Of a DNA stretch of 64,000 bases, positions 30,709 to 41,493 are shown piece by piece. Numbering within the stretch: position 1 is the first letter of the stretch; each line of letters starts with the position of its first letter. The notes beneath the pieces were generated by a model. It saw nothing but the letters and a program-made list of their open reading frames with translations. It did not search any database and was not told the origin of the DNA. Source of the stretch: Plasmodiophora brassicae (Eukaryota > Endomyxa > Phytomyxea > Plasmodiophorida > Plasmodiophoridae); assembly GCA_039704465.1 (NCBI GenBank), contig JASFAU010000009.1:930001-994000 (forward strand), in the 5' to 3' direction. The position numbers and the translations under genes were made by a program.

Positions 30709-31085
30709 AACGCTGGCCGTGGTAGCCGGGCCGGTTGGGTGATCGTCGGACTCCGCCACGGACTCCGCAGGCTTGTTCCAATGTCCGCTTGGGATAAAGA
30801 CACGTGCTACCTATACGCTATTTCATCATCAAACGGCGTCCCCTGAACAGGTATACTTCGCCTTCGAACTCCTACTTACAACACGGTGAAAATGCGTGTT
30901 ACCGTCACTGTCCCGTTGACAACGCCTTGCCAGCGAATGTATACGGGCGGCGCAGCGACGTCACCGTGGTCACATATAATATATAACAGTTCTCGTTAAC
31001 AGCGAGAACGTTACGCCTTCCCGATCCGGAAATTGTATTTGTCCCTGCGCTATGCCTCCGTTCCTGATTCTGGTCGTCCTTCTTT
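30709..31085. other. AT-rich intergenic region
   Basis: Holds the DOHH upstream region. A run TATAATATATAAC at about 30975-30988 is the most AT-rich patch nearby and could serve as a TATA region. No gene is seen. Confidence 0.35.
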
Positions 31086-32228
31086 GTGGGCAAATTGACG
31101 CTGTCACCCTTGGTCTCATGCGACGGCCATAGCCGCGACGACGTCGACGACGGGGCTCTCGCTAGGCAGTCGTTAGTTCTTGCGCAACTGATGGACTGTG
31201 CGGGCCATTGCGGCTGCATTCGTTTGCCGAACACCGCCGTTGCCCGACTACAGCTGATCGTGAGCTTCGCCAACGAAACCGCAGTGTCTGAGGTATGTGC
31301 TGGACGTATCCTTTCCGCACCGCCTGAGTTGTCTGATTGCCCCCCAACAGGCGCGCGGCAGCTGCTGAATGGGCGCGGAACACGCTCGACGGAATGTCGT
31401 TGAAGGCTAGGTGCCGGCTGCTGGTCGCTGCGATATTCATCCATATGGATTCACTTATGACAGCAACCATGTCTACGAAACAGACGCGGGTCGATATCGT
31501 CGGCATGCGCCGGATAATAGACGATGAGGATGCTTTCTTTGCCGCCATCGGCAATGCACCCGGTATCCTTCGGCTCAGGACGTTCGCGAGCACGACAGAA
31601 CAGAGAACCATCGTCGGGTATGTTCAGAGTGCCGTTGTCACCGGCGCCGATGATACGGAAGTGAGCTGTGCGCCATGGGCTGACGGAGGCAACGTCCTGC
31701 ACTGGGCCGCATCGAACGGTGAGGAGGAGAGTGTCAAGAGGCTGCTGATTGCCCCTGGGATTGACACCAGTGCACAAGACAAGGACGACATGACGCCGCT
31801 GCACCACGCGGCACATCCTGGGCACGTTCATCCGCGCCGTTGCCGCCCGCTGCGTCTGCGGCGAGCCGCTCGCGATCTCCGCCCAGGGCGTTGCAGCGCT
31901 GGCAGGGCTGGACGCGACGCTCTGGAACGAGATTAGCGACGATGAGGAGAACGACGCGGCGCGAGTCGCCGTGGAAGCCGCTGAACGCGTCCTCGTCGAC
32001 CCTGCTCTGGCCGGGTTCTTGGGCGGTGTGGACGCAAGACCACCCGGCCGCGCTCGTGACGACCCCGTGCTGACCGATCGCGTGGATGGCTTCGCGGGGG
32101 CAGCATCGAGAACGGCGACACTGAAGACGCCGCCATCATCCCCGAAGACGACATCGTCGAGCCAGGGGATGACGCCGTCGCACGTAATCGTCGACGCGCC
32201 CAACATGACACGCCGACGACGATGGTAA
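31086..32228 (+). CDS. Ankyrin-repeat-containing protein, apparent frameshift
   Basis: A first piece reads AVARLQLIVSFANETAVSE and is followed by a likely intron (GTATGT...CCAACAG, about 31292-31349). Next comes a helical segment (LLVAAIFIHMDSLM), then FFAAIGNAPGILRLRTFAS, and one ankyrin repeat NVLHWAASNGEEESVKRLL followed by DKDDMTPLHHAA. At about 31806-31815 the coding frame changes with no room for an intron. The downstream frame continues GTFIRAVAARCVCGEPL...LDATLWNEISDDEEND and on to a TGA at 32226-32228. The upstream exon phases also do not agree. It may be a real gene carrying a sequencing indel, or a recently damaged one. The family beyond the ankyrin repeat is unknown. Confidence 0.4.
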
Positions 32229-32750
32229 CGGGCATCTTGCTGCGCTGTATTGCCAACGCCGTCAGTCGATCGTTCGAACCGGAAGCCGGTGCGAGACGCC
32301 AAGCATGCCTGCCGCCCCGCAACGACACGCCGTTGCCAGCTCCGTCGCCCGACCGCGCCCCATCGCCACCGGACGAGCACAGTGCGGCCGACTTAGAGCG
32401 CTGCGCGTGGTCATGGCGCCCGCCGTGATCCTGTGCATTTTCAGCGCCCGTTCGTCGACGCAATTATGACGCGTCAGCTGTATTCTCACTAATACACATA
32501 TAGAAGTCCCTAGCGCAAGAGTTGGCCCCTATTCTAATTCCTCGGCGTCCCCGTTGATGTCTTGCAGCGCGGGCAGACGACCACGCCGCGGCCGTCCTTG
32601 CCTATAACGCCATCCAGCAAAGACAGCACGGGCGCAAGGACGTAAAGCCGTACACCTGTCATCTGACCCTACTCGTCCACCGCGGTATTTCGAACTACTG
32701 ACGGTGATTAACAGGCTCCTACGCTGCGCCACCACACACCACACTAAGCA
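32229..32750. other. Intergenic, no gene seen
   Basis: About 520 nt with no conserved frame or repeat recognised. Confidence 0.35.
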
Positions 32751-33589
32751 TTGTGTGGGACCGCCCTTGCTGTAACGACCCCGGAGGGTGAATCGGCCGG
32801 AGAAAATGGGTGGTGCGCGGAGACCTGGCAATTCCGATTTGGGCGACGCTCCAAGGCGTCGTGGCACGCGATAATGGCAGTGGGCGAATGGTCGTTGATG
32901 TGTGCCGATCCCATGAACCATGTGCACCGCCTGCGTCACGCCATGACGTCGATACGCAAACGACGCGAACTGGGTCCGTCAGTGCCGCAGGTCAAACCGG
33001 ATTGCTGCAAAGCGACGTGTACCACCATGAAAATGCGGGAAGGTATTCAGATGCCTGGACCGAACGAACTGTGGACGTAACGTGCATTCAGGCCAGGTCG
33101 ACCATCGCTCACTGTTTGAGAATGGGCGCCGGATCATTTGCGGAGTCCCACTCAGATCGCCGTCAGCCGACATGTTCGAGGACCGCGCCGCGGATACGGT
33201 GGACGTCGAGCTACTGCTTCTGCTCCATATACGAGGCGATCCGTACCTTCGCGTGCATCGCTGCACGATTATTTCGTCCCCATCAATTCTGGTTCGTGTC
33301 GACGGCGCGACAAACGGTGAACCCGTCACCGGCATGGCCGTCGTTACCGGCGAGCCAGGTAGATTTGGAACAGGCCGTTTCCGCTGGTCATGTTGCGTTC
33401 ATATCTGCTATGCGAATAGTGGCGTCAGTATGCCAGGTTGTACTCGACGTGTCCACATCTCCCGCCGCGTTTCCGTTGGGGCCGCTGATCACAATTTCGC
33501 CCAACAATGCAGTCTCCATCCGGGTCGCGGCGACGAACCCACGTATGCCACATCCCGTTGTGTCTGTCGACGTCACGCTCTCGTGCTGA
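32751..33589 (+). CDS. Hypothetical protein, three putative exons
   Basis: Three plus-strand pieces join with matching phases: a first exon ending MKMREG, an intron at about 33043-33090 (GTATTCAG...TAACG...TTCAG), a middle exon with VDVELLLLLHIRGDPYLRV and GEPVTGMAVVTGEP, an intron at about 33359-33430, and a last piece VCQVVLDVSTSPAAFPLG leading to PVVSVDVTLSC-stop. The middle looks like a beta-rich globular domain. I do not recognise a family, and the start is uncertain (GTG at 32751 or an internal ATG such as 32874). The last exon might instead splice into the frame at 33606-33902. Confidence 0.35.
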
Positions 33590-33605
33590 TTGTGCATGAA
33601 TAGTC

Positions 33606-33902
33606 GTGTGCGTCCACTACGACGATCGTGTACGACTGTTCGGGCAGAACCTTGCCTTCGTCAGGCAAAGACGCATCCGCGATGTTCCGGTCGTCATCGC
33701 ATACGGCACGACGCTGCGCGTCACTTACGGCACGCACCGCTTCTCGCTTGGGCTGTATCGCCCCCGGCGGGAGATACGCCAAGCGCGTATGGATCGTTGG
33801 ACGCGCCGCCTCCTCCAGCACTGGTCCCGCGCGTATGGCGTCGAGAACCACGCTGACCGAGGGTTCTTTATCGATGCAGTTATGAACTTCCTCGGTCTCT
33901 GA
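33606..33902 (+). CDS. Small ORF or terminal exon, unknown
   Basis: The frame has natural-looking composition (VVIAYGTTLRVTYGTHRFSL, then RMDRWTRRLLQHWSRAYGV) and ends FIDAVMNFLGL-stop. It lacks a convincing ATG (the first is internal), so it is more likely the last exon of the gene ending near 33589, entered at the AG of TTCGGGCAG (about 33650). Function unknown. Confidence 0.3.
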   Translation: MCVHYDDRVRLFGQNLAFVRQRRIRDVPVVIAYGTTLRVTYGTHRFSLGLYRPRREIRQARMDRWTRRLLQHWSRAYGVENHADRGFFIDAVMNFLGL

Positions 33903-35534
33903 TCATTCCCGCGTCCCGACCCGGTAAGCCCAGCGGCATCGTGCAATCATCTGGGGCCACTCGCTGAGGGGCGCGCCCATGACCAGCGCGAATCGCCGTT
34001 AAGCACCTGTCGGGGCATGGGTGCGTCCGACAGTCGCATTGAATACGGTAGACCGTGTACCGGCAGCGTGCCGACCATGACGTCCGTCTTTCACGGGTCC
34101 ACCAGTCGTGCAGTCTCTGTGAACAACTAGTATTACAAGGTGTTGTTACATGGCGTTGTTAACGCGTTCGAGCCACCGTTAGCTGGAAACATAGGCACCG
34201 TTGGAAAGAGCATTAAAAATCAGAGGCATCTCGCTCGCCTGTTTGCGGTGGCAGATCTCGCCGGGCAGTCGATCAGCGCATGAAGCGATGGCAGAGCTGA
34301 CTGCTTTGCGGCAGGCGCTGGAGAAGGAACGACGTGTCCAGCGACGACGCGTGCTCACCAGGAACAAAATGATTGTGGCCATTGGCGCGCAATACGCCTC
34401 CCCGTGGTGCAACATGGGAAACTTCGTTATCGGCGTTGGACGGGGGTCACCGTCCAAGTGCACCCGAATGTCGTGGAATGTGCTCCCGGCCCGTTGGTCG
34501 CTTGGCGAGCACAGTGACTCCGCCATGCTGTCATCAAGTGAAGCGACGTGAACGCCGTTGTTCTCTCGAGCGGGACGATTTGAAGCCATCGCTGGAACGA
34601 CGTACAAATGGCCTGCAGCGAATCAACGTCCATTGTCTGGCGAATACACTAGCATGGAATAGATACCTGAAAATCTGGGAGAGGGACCTTACTCTAAGCG
34701 CGCCCGTTTGATGGGTTCGAAGATGCGAGTTTGCGAAGTGGACGGTGGACGGTGGTGTCCGTTTCCCCTTCGAATTGATTGTAGGCGCATTTCGGTGATG
34801 GACCTCAATGTGTTGCTTTAAATACCGCGCCTTAACACGGTTCAGCAGTTTCCAACAGGACGGCATAGGTACCAAGTGGCCGCTTAACTGTGCCGAAGCG
34901 AGCTGGCAGTGATGCGATGCCGACGACCACATGATCGCGAGTTCGACTAGGAGGTTGTGCCGAAGATGGTTCAACAGCCGAAATAACAGGGCGCGGCAAC
35001 GACGGCATAACGACTGAACCATCACCACAATGAATAGCCTCATTGGAAGACAGACAGTGCAGCAACTTCTCCTTGTACATCGCAACGATTGAACATTTGG
35101 CCCAGGTGTCCTAAAGTTGAATGCCGTTCAACGATGACCAAAGCATCATCGACAGCGTACAATACCCGAGACGACCCAACGCTGGTTTCAGCGTGATGAG
35201 GCACTCTTCATGTGGCTGGCTCACAGATTGCATTACGCGACCAACTGAAACGCCAACCTACAGTAACGACGCGCACGAGGGCAAGGAGCCGATCCTACCC
35301 TCATCGCCGAGGACCCGTCCCATCTCGTCGCGCCCTGCTGGCGCCTGGTGTCACTTCACGTAGGCCACTATCACAAAGCAGGCAGACGTCGATCGCCTCC
35401 GCTTCGGCTCTACCGACCGGCCCCCGAGGCTCGGTGCACAGGACGAAGAACGGGCGCCTAAATTGGGTGCCGCGGGCGACGAGAAGCATCCGAGCCGGCC
35501 GCCTCGGGCGTGCCCGACAAGCGAATGGGCCCGA
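33903..35534. other. Region with conflicting unassigned ORFs
   Basis: On plus, 34291-34380 encodes a coiled-coil-like MAELTALRQALEKERRVQRR. On minus, frames 35080-34832 (starting MYKEKLLHCLSSNEAIHCGD) and 34633-34427 (MDVDSLQAICTSFQRWLQI) look plausible but need splicing that I could not settle. No family match. At least one weakly conserved small gene probably lies here. The stretch after 35090 is the distal upstream region of HSP70. Confidence 0.25.
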
Positions 35535-35547
35535 GAACATTCTCGGA
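35535..35547 (+). promoter_or_regulatory. Heat-shock element upstream of HSP70
   Basis: GAAcaTTCtcGGA at 35535-35547 gives three alternating 5-bp heat-shock-factor units (the third as GGA) about 70 nt before the HSP70 ATG. Position and inverted spacing fit an HSF site. Confidence 0.5.
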
Positions 35548-35614
35548 GGCTGGCTGCCCATATGCCGTGGGCGCCCCTGGACGGCGACCACATTCATGTG
35601 ATTTGTCGCCAACC

Positions 35615-37519
35615 ATGTCGTCGGGCAAGAAACTGGCGGTCGGCATCGACCTCGGCACGACCTACTCCTGCGTGGGCGTCTGGCGCAGCGGGTCGGTCGA
35701 CATCATCGCTAACGACCAAGGCAACCGCACAACGCCGTCCTGGGTGGCGTTCACCGACCAGGAGCGTCTGATCGGGGAGGCGGCGTTGAACCAGGCGGCC
35801 AGGAACCCGGAGAACACCATCTTCGATGCCAAGCGCCTGATCGGCCGCAAGTTCGACGACCCGGCCGTCCAGTCCGACATGAAGCTGTGGCCGTTCAAGG
35901 TCGTCCGGAGCGAAGGCGACCGGCCTGTCATCGAGGTCCAGTACCAGGGCCAGACGAAGCAGTTCAAGCCGGAGGAGATCTCGGCCATGGTCCTGACCAA
36001 GATGAAGGAGACGGCGGAGGCGTTCCTCGGGCACCCGGTCAACGACGCCGTGATCACCTGCCCCGCCTACTTCAACGACTCGCAACGAAATTCGACGAAG
36101 GACGCTGGGCGGATCTCCGGCCTGAACGTCCTTCGTATCATCAACGAGCCGACCGCAGCCGCCATCGCCTACGGCCTCGACAAGGAGGAGTCGCGCGAGC
36201 ACAACGTCCTGATCTTCGACCTCGGCGGCGGCACGTTCGACGTGTCGCTGCTGACGATCGAGGGCGGCGTCTTCGAGGTCAAGGCCACGGCCGGCAACAC
36301 GCATCTCGGCGGCGAGGACTTCGACAACCTCCTCGTCAAGCACTTTGTCGACGAGTTCAAACGCAAGAACAGGGGCGTTGACATCACGAAATCGCAACGC
36401 GCCCTGCGCCGCCTACGAACGGCCTGCGAACGCGCCAAGCGCGCCCTGTCGTCGTCGACGCAAGCGGCCGTCGAGGTGGACTCGCTGTACGAAGGCATCG
36501 ACTTCAGCTCGTCGATCACGCGGGCGCGCTTCGAGGCGCTGTGTCACGACCTGTTCGAGTCGTGCCTGGCGCCGGTCGAGCAGGTCCTCCGCGACTCGGG
36601 CATAAGCAAGACGCAGATCGAGGAGATCGTCCTGGTCGGCGGGTCGACCCGCATCCCCCGCGTCCAGCAGATGCTGTCGAACTTCTTTGGCGGGAAGACG
36701 CTGTGCCAGTCGATCAACCCGGACGAGGCGGTCGCGTATGGCGCCGCCGTCCAGGCCGCCATCCTGACGGGAACCGCCGACGAGAAGGCGCAGAAGCTGT
36801 TGCTGCTGGACGTGGCACCGCTGTCGTTGGGCCTGGAGACGGCCGGCGGCATCATGACGCCACTGATCAAGCGGAACACGACGGTGCCGTGCAAGAAGAC
36901 GCAGACGTTCTCGACGTACGCTGACAACCAGTCTGCGGTCGACATCCAGGTCTACGAGGGCGAACGGGCACATACGCGCGACAACAACCTCCTGGGCAAG
37001 TTCCAGCTGTCGGGCATCCCGCTGAAGCCGCGTGGCGTGCCACAGATCGAGGTGACGTTCGACATGGACGCGAATGGGATCCTGAACGTGAGCGCCGTCG
37101 AGAAGTCGACCGGGAAGACGCAGCAGATCACGATCACGAACGACAAGACGAGGCTGTCGCAGGACGAAGTCGAGCGCATGATTCGGGACGCCGAGCGGTA
37201 CAAGGCGGAGGACGACGCGGTTCGCGGGCGGGTCGAGGCGAAGAACCACCTGGAGAACTATATCTACAGCGTCAGGAACATGTCCGACGAACGCAAGGAC
37301 CAGATGGATCCGGGCGACTACGAGACGGTGAGGAAGGAGGTGTCCGACATCACCCAGTGGGTCGATCAGCACGCCGATTCCGCCAGCGTCGACGAGCTCA
37401 ATGGCAAGCGCGAAGAGTTCGAATCCAAGTGCCAAGCGATCCTGCAGAAACAGCAGCAGGCGCCGCCACCTGGTGCAGATGAAGAGCGTCGTGGGCCGAC
37501 CGTCCAGGAGGTCGACTGA
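35615..37519 (+). CDS. HSP70: Cytosolic HSP70 chaperone
   Basis: 634 residues, no intron. The ATPase domain begins [17 protein letters not shown] and shows [18 protein letters not shown] and [13 protein letters not shown], the three HSP70 signatures. The substrate domain has [18 protein letters not shown], and the lid follows. The end is GPTVQEVD. The terminal EVD fits the cytosolic class, but the usual EEVD recognised by TPR co-chaperones has Gln in place of the first Glu. The lid tail is Gln/Pro-rich ([14 protein letters not shown]) and short of GGMP repeats. ATG 35615 is chosen because the family starts a few residues before AVGIDLG; an upstream frame from 35510 lies over the heat-shock element. 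Its exchange factor FES1 is at 48 kb. Confidence 0.96.
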   Translation: MSSGKKLAVGIDLGTTYSCVGVWRSGSVDIIANDQGNRTTPSWVAFTDQERLIGEAALNQAARNPENTIFDAKRLIGRKFDDPAVQSDMKLWPFKVVRSEGDRPVIEVQYQGQTKQFKPEEISAMVLTKMKETAEAFLGHPVNDAVITCPAYFNDSQRNSTKDAGRISGLNVLRIINEPTAAAIAYGLDKEESREHNVLIFDLGGGTFDVSLLTIEGGVFEVKATAGNTHLGGEDFDNLLVKHFVDEFKRKNRGVDITKSQRALRRLRTACERAKRALSSSTQAAVEVDSLYEGIDFSSSITRARFEALCHDLFESCLAPVEQVLRDSGISKTQIEEIVLVGGSTRIPRVQQMLSNFFGGKTLCQSINPDEAVAYGAAVQAAILTGTADEKAQKLLLLDVAPLSLGLETAGGIMTPLIKRNTTVPCKKTQTFSTYADNQSAVDIQVYEGERAHTRDNNLLGKFQLSGIPLKPRGVPQIEVTFDMDANGILNVSAVEKSTGKTQQITITNDKTRLSQDEVERMIRDAERYKAEDDAVRGRVEAKNHLENYIYSVRNMSDERKDQMDPGDYETVRKEVSDITQWVDQHADSASVDELNGKREEFESKCQAILQKQQQAPPPGADEERRGPTVQEVD

Positions 37520-37598
37520 CCCGTCCGTTGTCGCGGCCCGTGTCAATATATACTCGTTTACGTGTCGACCAGGCGGCAACGGTTCGCGTTTAGACCAG

Positions 37599-38262
37599 TT
37601 ACATGTCGAGCGTGCCCGCCGGTGACGGTTCAGGGACGACGACATCGGCGCCGATGGCGCGCTCACCGTCGTCCCGACGATCGCCTGACCCGTCTTGGCG
37701 GCGCTGCTCGTCCTCCTCCTCCATCTGCCGGTGGCGCTCTTCGTACCATTCCAGGTTGCTCCGGTAGCACGCCGCAAACGCATCCCATTCGTCAGCGCAG
37801 GCGCCCTCCTCGATCTCCTTGTCCGCCTTGGTCGACGAACTGACCGGTACAGATTGCAGTCAGAACCCAGATCGGAACCGGCGCCGCACCGACGGGCGTC
37901 ACCATCGGAACAGGTACAGGAACTTGCCGCCGCAAGGTCCCCGAAGAGCTTCCCCTGCAGGAACGATTCGCTCAGAGAGGCACGCGACCCCATCGACGAC
38001 GGCGCCGTACTCAAGCACGACGGGCACTGGGCGTCGGCGATGATCTCCTCGGCCTCGCGCTCCAGATGCAGATCGGCGAGGGATCCCCGCGAGTCTACGA
38101 ACCGCAATCACTCCGCGCCCCCCGACGATGCCCGGAACCCCCACCTTCTTCGCTCTCGCCCGGTGCCGAGGCGCGCTCGGCGTCGCCCTGCGCCATGGCC
38201 AGGCGCCGGCCGGCGACGAAGGCACCCAATCCAGCGACACCACGACGCAGCGCCCGCCACAT
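37599..38262 (-). CDS. Small protein with CX9C motif, probably mitochondrial
   Basis: The first exon from ATG 38262 gives MWRALRRGVAGLGAFVAGRR, an Arg-rich amphipathic N-terminus typical of mitochondrial targeting. It joins by a phase-1 intron (about 38096-38146) to DSRGSLADLHLEREAEEIIA with DAQCPSC. The last exon (from about 37833 down) reads KEIEEGACADEWDAFAACYRS, then NLEWYEERHRQMEEED. It contains C-X9-C (CADEWDAFAAC), as in CHCH-fold proteins of the intermembrane space, although a second CX9C is not certain. The splice between exons 2 and 3 does not keep the frame with any obvious GT-AG pair, so the middle is unresolved. Convergent with HSP70, and only about 125 nt from the PPR gene start on the other side. 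Confidence 0.45.
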
Positions 38263-38387
38263 TTAGCCGGTCTGCGCGCGCGACGGGGCGGACGGAACGC
38301 TGCTCCGACCCCATGCAGTCGGTGGTGCCCACGGTCGCCCGCCTTGCTCGTCCTCGTTGTATCTGAGGGGGGGCGCGCGCTTCACGA

Positions 38388-41132
38388 ATGAATAAGGGGG
38401 CGCCGGCAGCTACGCGCGTCCAGGCGAGATCAGCGCCGCAGGAGGTGGTCGTTTGCAGCGCCGACGGCGTTGGCGACGACGGACACGATGCGCAGTCCGC
38501 GCCGCGCATGGCCGGCGGGCAGCCGAGCCAGGCGCAGGTGCTGGCGCGCCTGCATGCGTTCGCGACCCGGACGGCGGTCGGCGCGACCCGGTCGGCGCCG
38601 TCGCCCGTCTTCGTCAAGTTCGCGCACCGGCCGACGGTCCCGATGGCCGTCCCGGCGCTGCAGCGGGAGGACGACCCGGACCGGGGATGGGCCGTCTTCC
38701 AGGCGGCGCTCGGCGCGGGCGCCCCCGTCGACATCCGCGTGTTCCAGGCCATGATGACGTTCTGCAAGCGGCACGCCGCGTCCAAGGCGCCCGATGTCCT
38801 CAACGAGGCCGTATCGCGAGGCGTACACGTTTGCGAGAGTCTGTTCGGGAACTTCCTGCACGCGTGTGTGGCGACCAGGCCGCCGATGCTGTCCGAGGCC
38901 CTGGACGCCTACTGGAAGTGTGGGCCGCGCTGCGAGGGCATCATCTATGGCGTCGTGCACGTCTGTCGGAAATCGGGCGACCCGGATGCGGCGCTGAGCC
39001 TCGTGTCCCACGTCCTGTACAACGATGTTCAGGTGTCGCAGCGCCTGCTGTCGTTGCTGGCCGCCTGCTGTGCCGAGGCCGCTGACCGGGCGTCGGCGGC
39101 GTACACCGCCGAGGTCCTCTTGAACCTTATCCGTTCCGGGCGCATCCCATCGTACCAGAACGAGAAGCTGTTCGCCAATCTCGTCAAGTCGCTCGTCGCC
39201 GACAACCGCTTTGGACCGGCTCTGGACGCGTTCGCGCTTCTGGACTGCGTCGGTCTGCCAGCGTCCGAGCACATCTACAACGTCGTTGCCTCGGCCCTGT
39301 CCAAGGCCGACCGCGCCGATCAGGCCTTTGCCATCTTCCAGGGCATGTGTCAACGGCGCATCCGTATTCTGGACGGCGTCTTCAACAGCCTGGCGATCGC
39401 TGCCGGCCGTGCCCTGAACGTCGATATCGTCCGGCAGCTCCATCGATACGCCGAGGACAGGCCATCGCTGGCATCGAACGACAAGGTCCTGACGTCTCTC
39501 GTCTCTGCATACGGTCGCTGTGGCGAAGTCGCCAGCGCCGAGCGGCTTCTCTTCCACTCCAAGTCCCGGGACCCGTCCGCCTTCGCGTCTGTCGTCGCAG
39601 CGTACGGTCGCCTGCGCTCTGCTGCCGACATTCAACGTCTGCATCGACACGCTGAACGTGGCCTGCTTCTACTGGACGTGTTCGTTCTCAGTGCGTTCGT
39701 CGCCGGCTATGGGCACTGCTGCATGCGGGCGGCCGTTCAGCACCTGCACCGGTTCGCTGGCGACCATGGCCTGCTCTCTGACAACGTCGTCGTCAATGCG
39801 TTCGTCTCCGCCTATGGGCAGTGTGGCGATGCCTCCGCGGCCGAGCGCGTCTTCTCTGACTCCAACGCCGCCGACCCGTTCGGGTTCGCGACCGTCATCG
39901 CCGCCTACGGCCGGCAGTCTGCCCATTCCGATCTTCAGCGCCTGCATCAATTCGCGAACAGGCATGCTCTGCTGTCGCACGCCGCTGTCGTCAGCGCGTT
40001 CATCGCCGGGTACGCTCGCTGCTCCGACCTGGCGTCCGTCGAGGCCGTTCACAAATTTGCTCGAGACTCTCGTCTGACAGCGCATGCCGACGTAGCCAAC
40101 GCCATCGTCTCTGCCTATGCCCTTTGCGATGATGTCGCCCGTGCGGAACGTTCCCTAACGCCCGAAACGGAACCTTCCGCCTTTGCCTCTGTCGTTTCCG
40201 CTTACGGTCGTTTGGCTCGCCTGGACGACGTTAAACGTCTGCGCCAGAACGCCGACCGGAAATCTCTGCTGACAAACGGGCTGGTCCTGAACGCGTTCCT
40301 GGTGGCATACGCGCGATGTTCTGATCTGGAGGACGTCGTCGCGTTGCACCAGTTCGCGCGCGATCGACAAATGATGGTGCATGACGATGTCGCCAACGCG
40401 GTCGTATCGGCGTATGGGCAATGCGATGATGCTGCTCGTGCGGAACGCGTCCTGATGGAAACGCTGGGTGCCCAGCCTGCCTCCTGCGCCGCCGTTGTCG
40501 CCGCGTACGGTCGCCAGCAGAGCCTCCCTGATGTTCGTCGCCTGCATCGGTACGCGGCCGAGCACGGCATCATGTCGAACGTGTTCCTGGTCAGCGCGTT
40601 CGTCGCCGCCTATGGCAGGTGTGGCGACCTGCCATCGGTCAAAGGTCTGCATGAGTTCGCCCGCGAACGACAGCTCGATGGCGACCCGGGCGTTGGCAAT
40701 GCCCTTGCGTCAGCCTATGGGCAATGCGGCGATCCCGTCACGGCCGAACAGATCATGCAGGGCATGGACGTCGTCGAGCCACCCGCGTTCGTCTCCGTTG
40801 TTGCCGCCTACGGTCGCCTGGCGCGCCTGGCGGACGTCAAGCGCCTCCATCAGTGCGCTCGAGAGCACGCGCTCCTGTCCAATGCGTTCGTCGTAAACGG
40901 CCTCGTCGCCGCCTACGGCCGCTGCCGTGATCTTCCATCGGTCAGAGCTCTGCACGAGTTCGCTCGCGACACTGGTTTGCTGCGACAGTCGGACGTCCTT
41001 GTGGCTGTCATGGCGTCGTACACCCGTTGTGGCGACGTTGCTGCTGCGGAGAGTCTGAAGGATCACCAAGCGGACAGCAGCCCTGCCGTCTCAACACCTG
41101 CTGGGTACGGCTCGTGTGGCCCGTCGTGCTGA
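38388..41132 (+). CDS. Long pentatricopeptide-repeat protein, PLS-like, no introns
   Basis: 914 residues in one exon. After an N-terminal leader of about 100 residues there are roughly 20 helix-turn-helix repeats. From about residue 350 on they fall into a regular super-repeat near 100 residues: V(V)SAYGxCGD..AERVL..., FASVVAAYGRL...DVKRLHQ.A, and LLSNAFVVNALVAAYGRC.DL.SV..LH.FAR. The variants VVAAYGRL / VSAYGQCGD / LH.FAR correspond to alternating P, L and S-type PPR units known mainly from plant organelle RNA editing factors. No E or DYW extension is present; the protein ends after the repeats with a short Ser/Pro tail. It probably binds organellar RNA in a sequence-specific way; target and compartment are not visible. 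Confidence 0.85.
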   Translation: MNKGAPAATRVQARSAPQEVVVCSADGVGDDGHDAQSAPRMAGGQPSQAQVLARLHAFATRTAVGATRSAPSPVFVKFAHRPTVPMAVPALQREDDPDRGWAVFQAALGAGAPVDIRVFQAMMTFCKRHAASKAPDVLNEAVSRGVHVCESLFGNFLHACVATRPPMLSEALDAYWKCGPRCEGIIYGVVHVCRKSGDPDAALSLVSHVLYNDVQVSQRLLSLLAACCAEAADRASAAYTAEVLLNLIRSGRIPSYQNEKLFANLVKSLVADNRFGPALDAFALLDCVGLPASEHIYNVVASALSKADRADQAFAIFQGMCQRRIRILDGVFNSLAIAAGRALNVDIVRQLHRYAEDRPSLASNDKVLTSLVSAYGRCGEVASAERLLFHSKSRDPSAFASVVAAYGRLRSAADIQRLHRHAERGLLLLDVFVLSAFVAGYGHCCMRAAVQHLHRFAGDHGLLSDNVVVNAFVSAYGQCGDASAAERVFSDSNAADPFGFATVIAAYGRQSAHSDLQRLHQFANRHALLSHAAVVSAFIAGYARCSDLASVEAVHKFARDSRLTAHADVANAIVSAYALCDDVARAERSLTPETEPSAFASVVSAYGRLARLDDVKRLRQNADRKSLLTNGLVLNAFLVAYARCSDLEDVVALHQFARDRQMMVHDDVANAVVSAYGQCDDAARAERVLMETLGAQPASCAAVVAAYGRQQSLPDVRRLHRYAAEHGIMSNVFLVSAFVAAYGRCGDLPSVKGLHEFARERQLDGDPGVGNALASAYGQCGDPVTAEQIMQGMDVVEPPAFVSVVAAYGRLARLADVKRLHQCAREHALLSNAFVVNGLVAAYGRCRDLPSVRALHEFARDTGLLRQSDVLVAVMASYTRCGDVAAAESLKDHQADSSPAVSTPAGYGSCGPSC

Positions 41133-41493
41133 CGCCCGATCCTCGGGGGACGTCTATCAGACATCGCAGCCGCGTGCCGTGACCAGCCTGGGAACGTGCG
41201 CCCCATGTCGACGAAGATGACGGGGCGCTGTCGTCATCATCCACTGGCCTGTGCAATTGAGCAGTACAGGGAACCAAGGCCCGGTCGGCCTGAGAGCCTG
41301 ACGCTGAGACCCCGGAACGAGGGAATTTCTAAAATGTCAACCTATCTGAGAGCGATGCGTTGAACGCGCCCAAGCCTGTGCTGTGGCGGGGCACGCTTCC
41401 CGATCAACGTTTGATGTCAGAAACGATTGGCTGTCGTTCCTGCTGTCGCAGGACTGGCAATACAGGCACGGTTCGGGACGGCACAGGCCCCAT
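41133..41493. other. Intergenic between convergent PPR and receptor genes
   Basis: About 360 nt at two gene 3' ends. No additional feature recognised. Confidence 0.4.

Noticed and set aside
32261..32300. Possible tRNA (GTTCGAACC-like T-loop near 32275)
   Set aside because: No acceptor-stem, D-arm or anticodon-arm pairing could be built around it.
36413..38107. 564-codon minus ORF opposite HSP70
   Set aside because: Mirror of the GC-rich HSP70 codons. The composition (VLHDRR-type repeats) is typical of an antisense shadow and no homology is seen; only its 37.6-38.1 kb part overlaps the CX9C gene.
38430..39650. 406-codon minus ORF opposite the PPR gene
   Set aside because: The plus strand carries clear PPR repeats; the minus frame is an antisense shadow.
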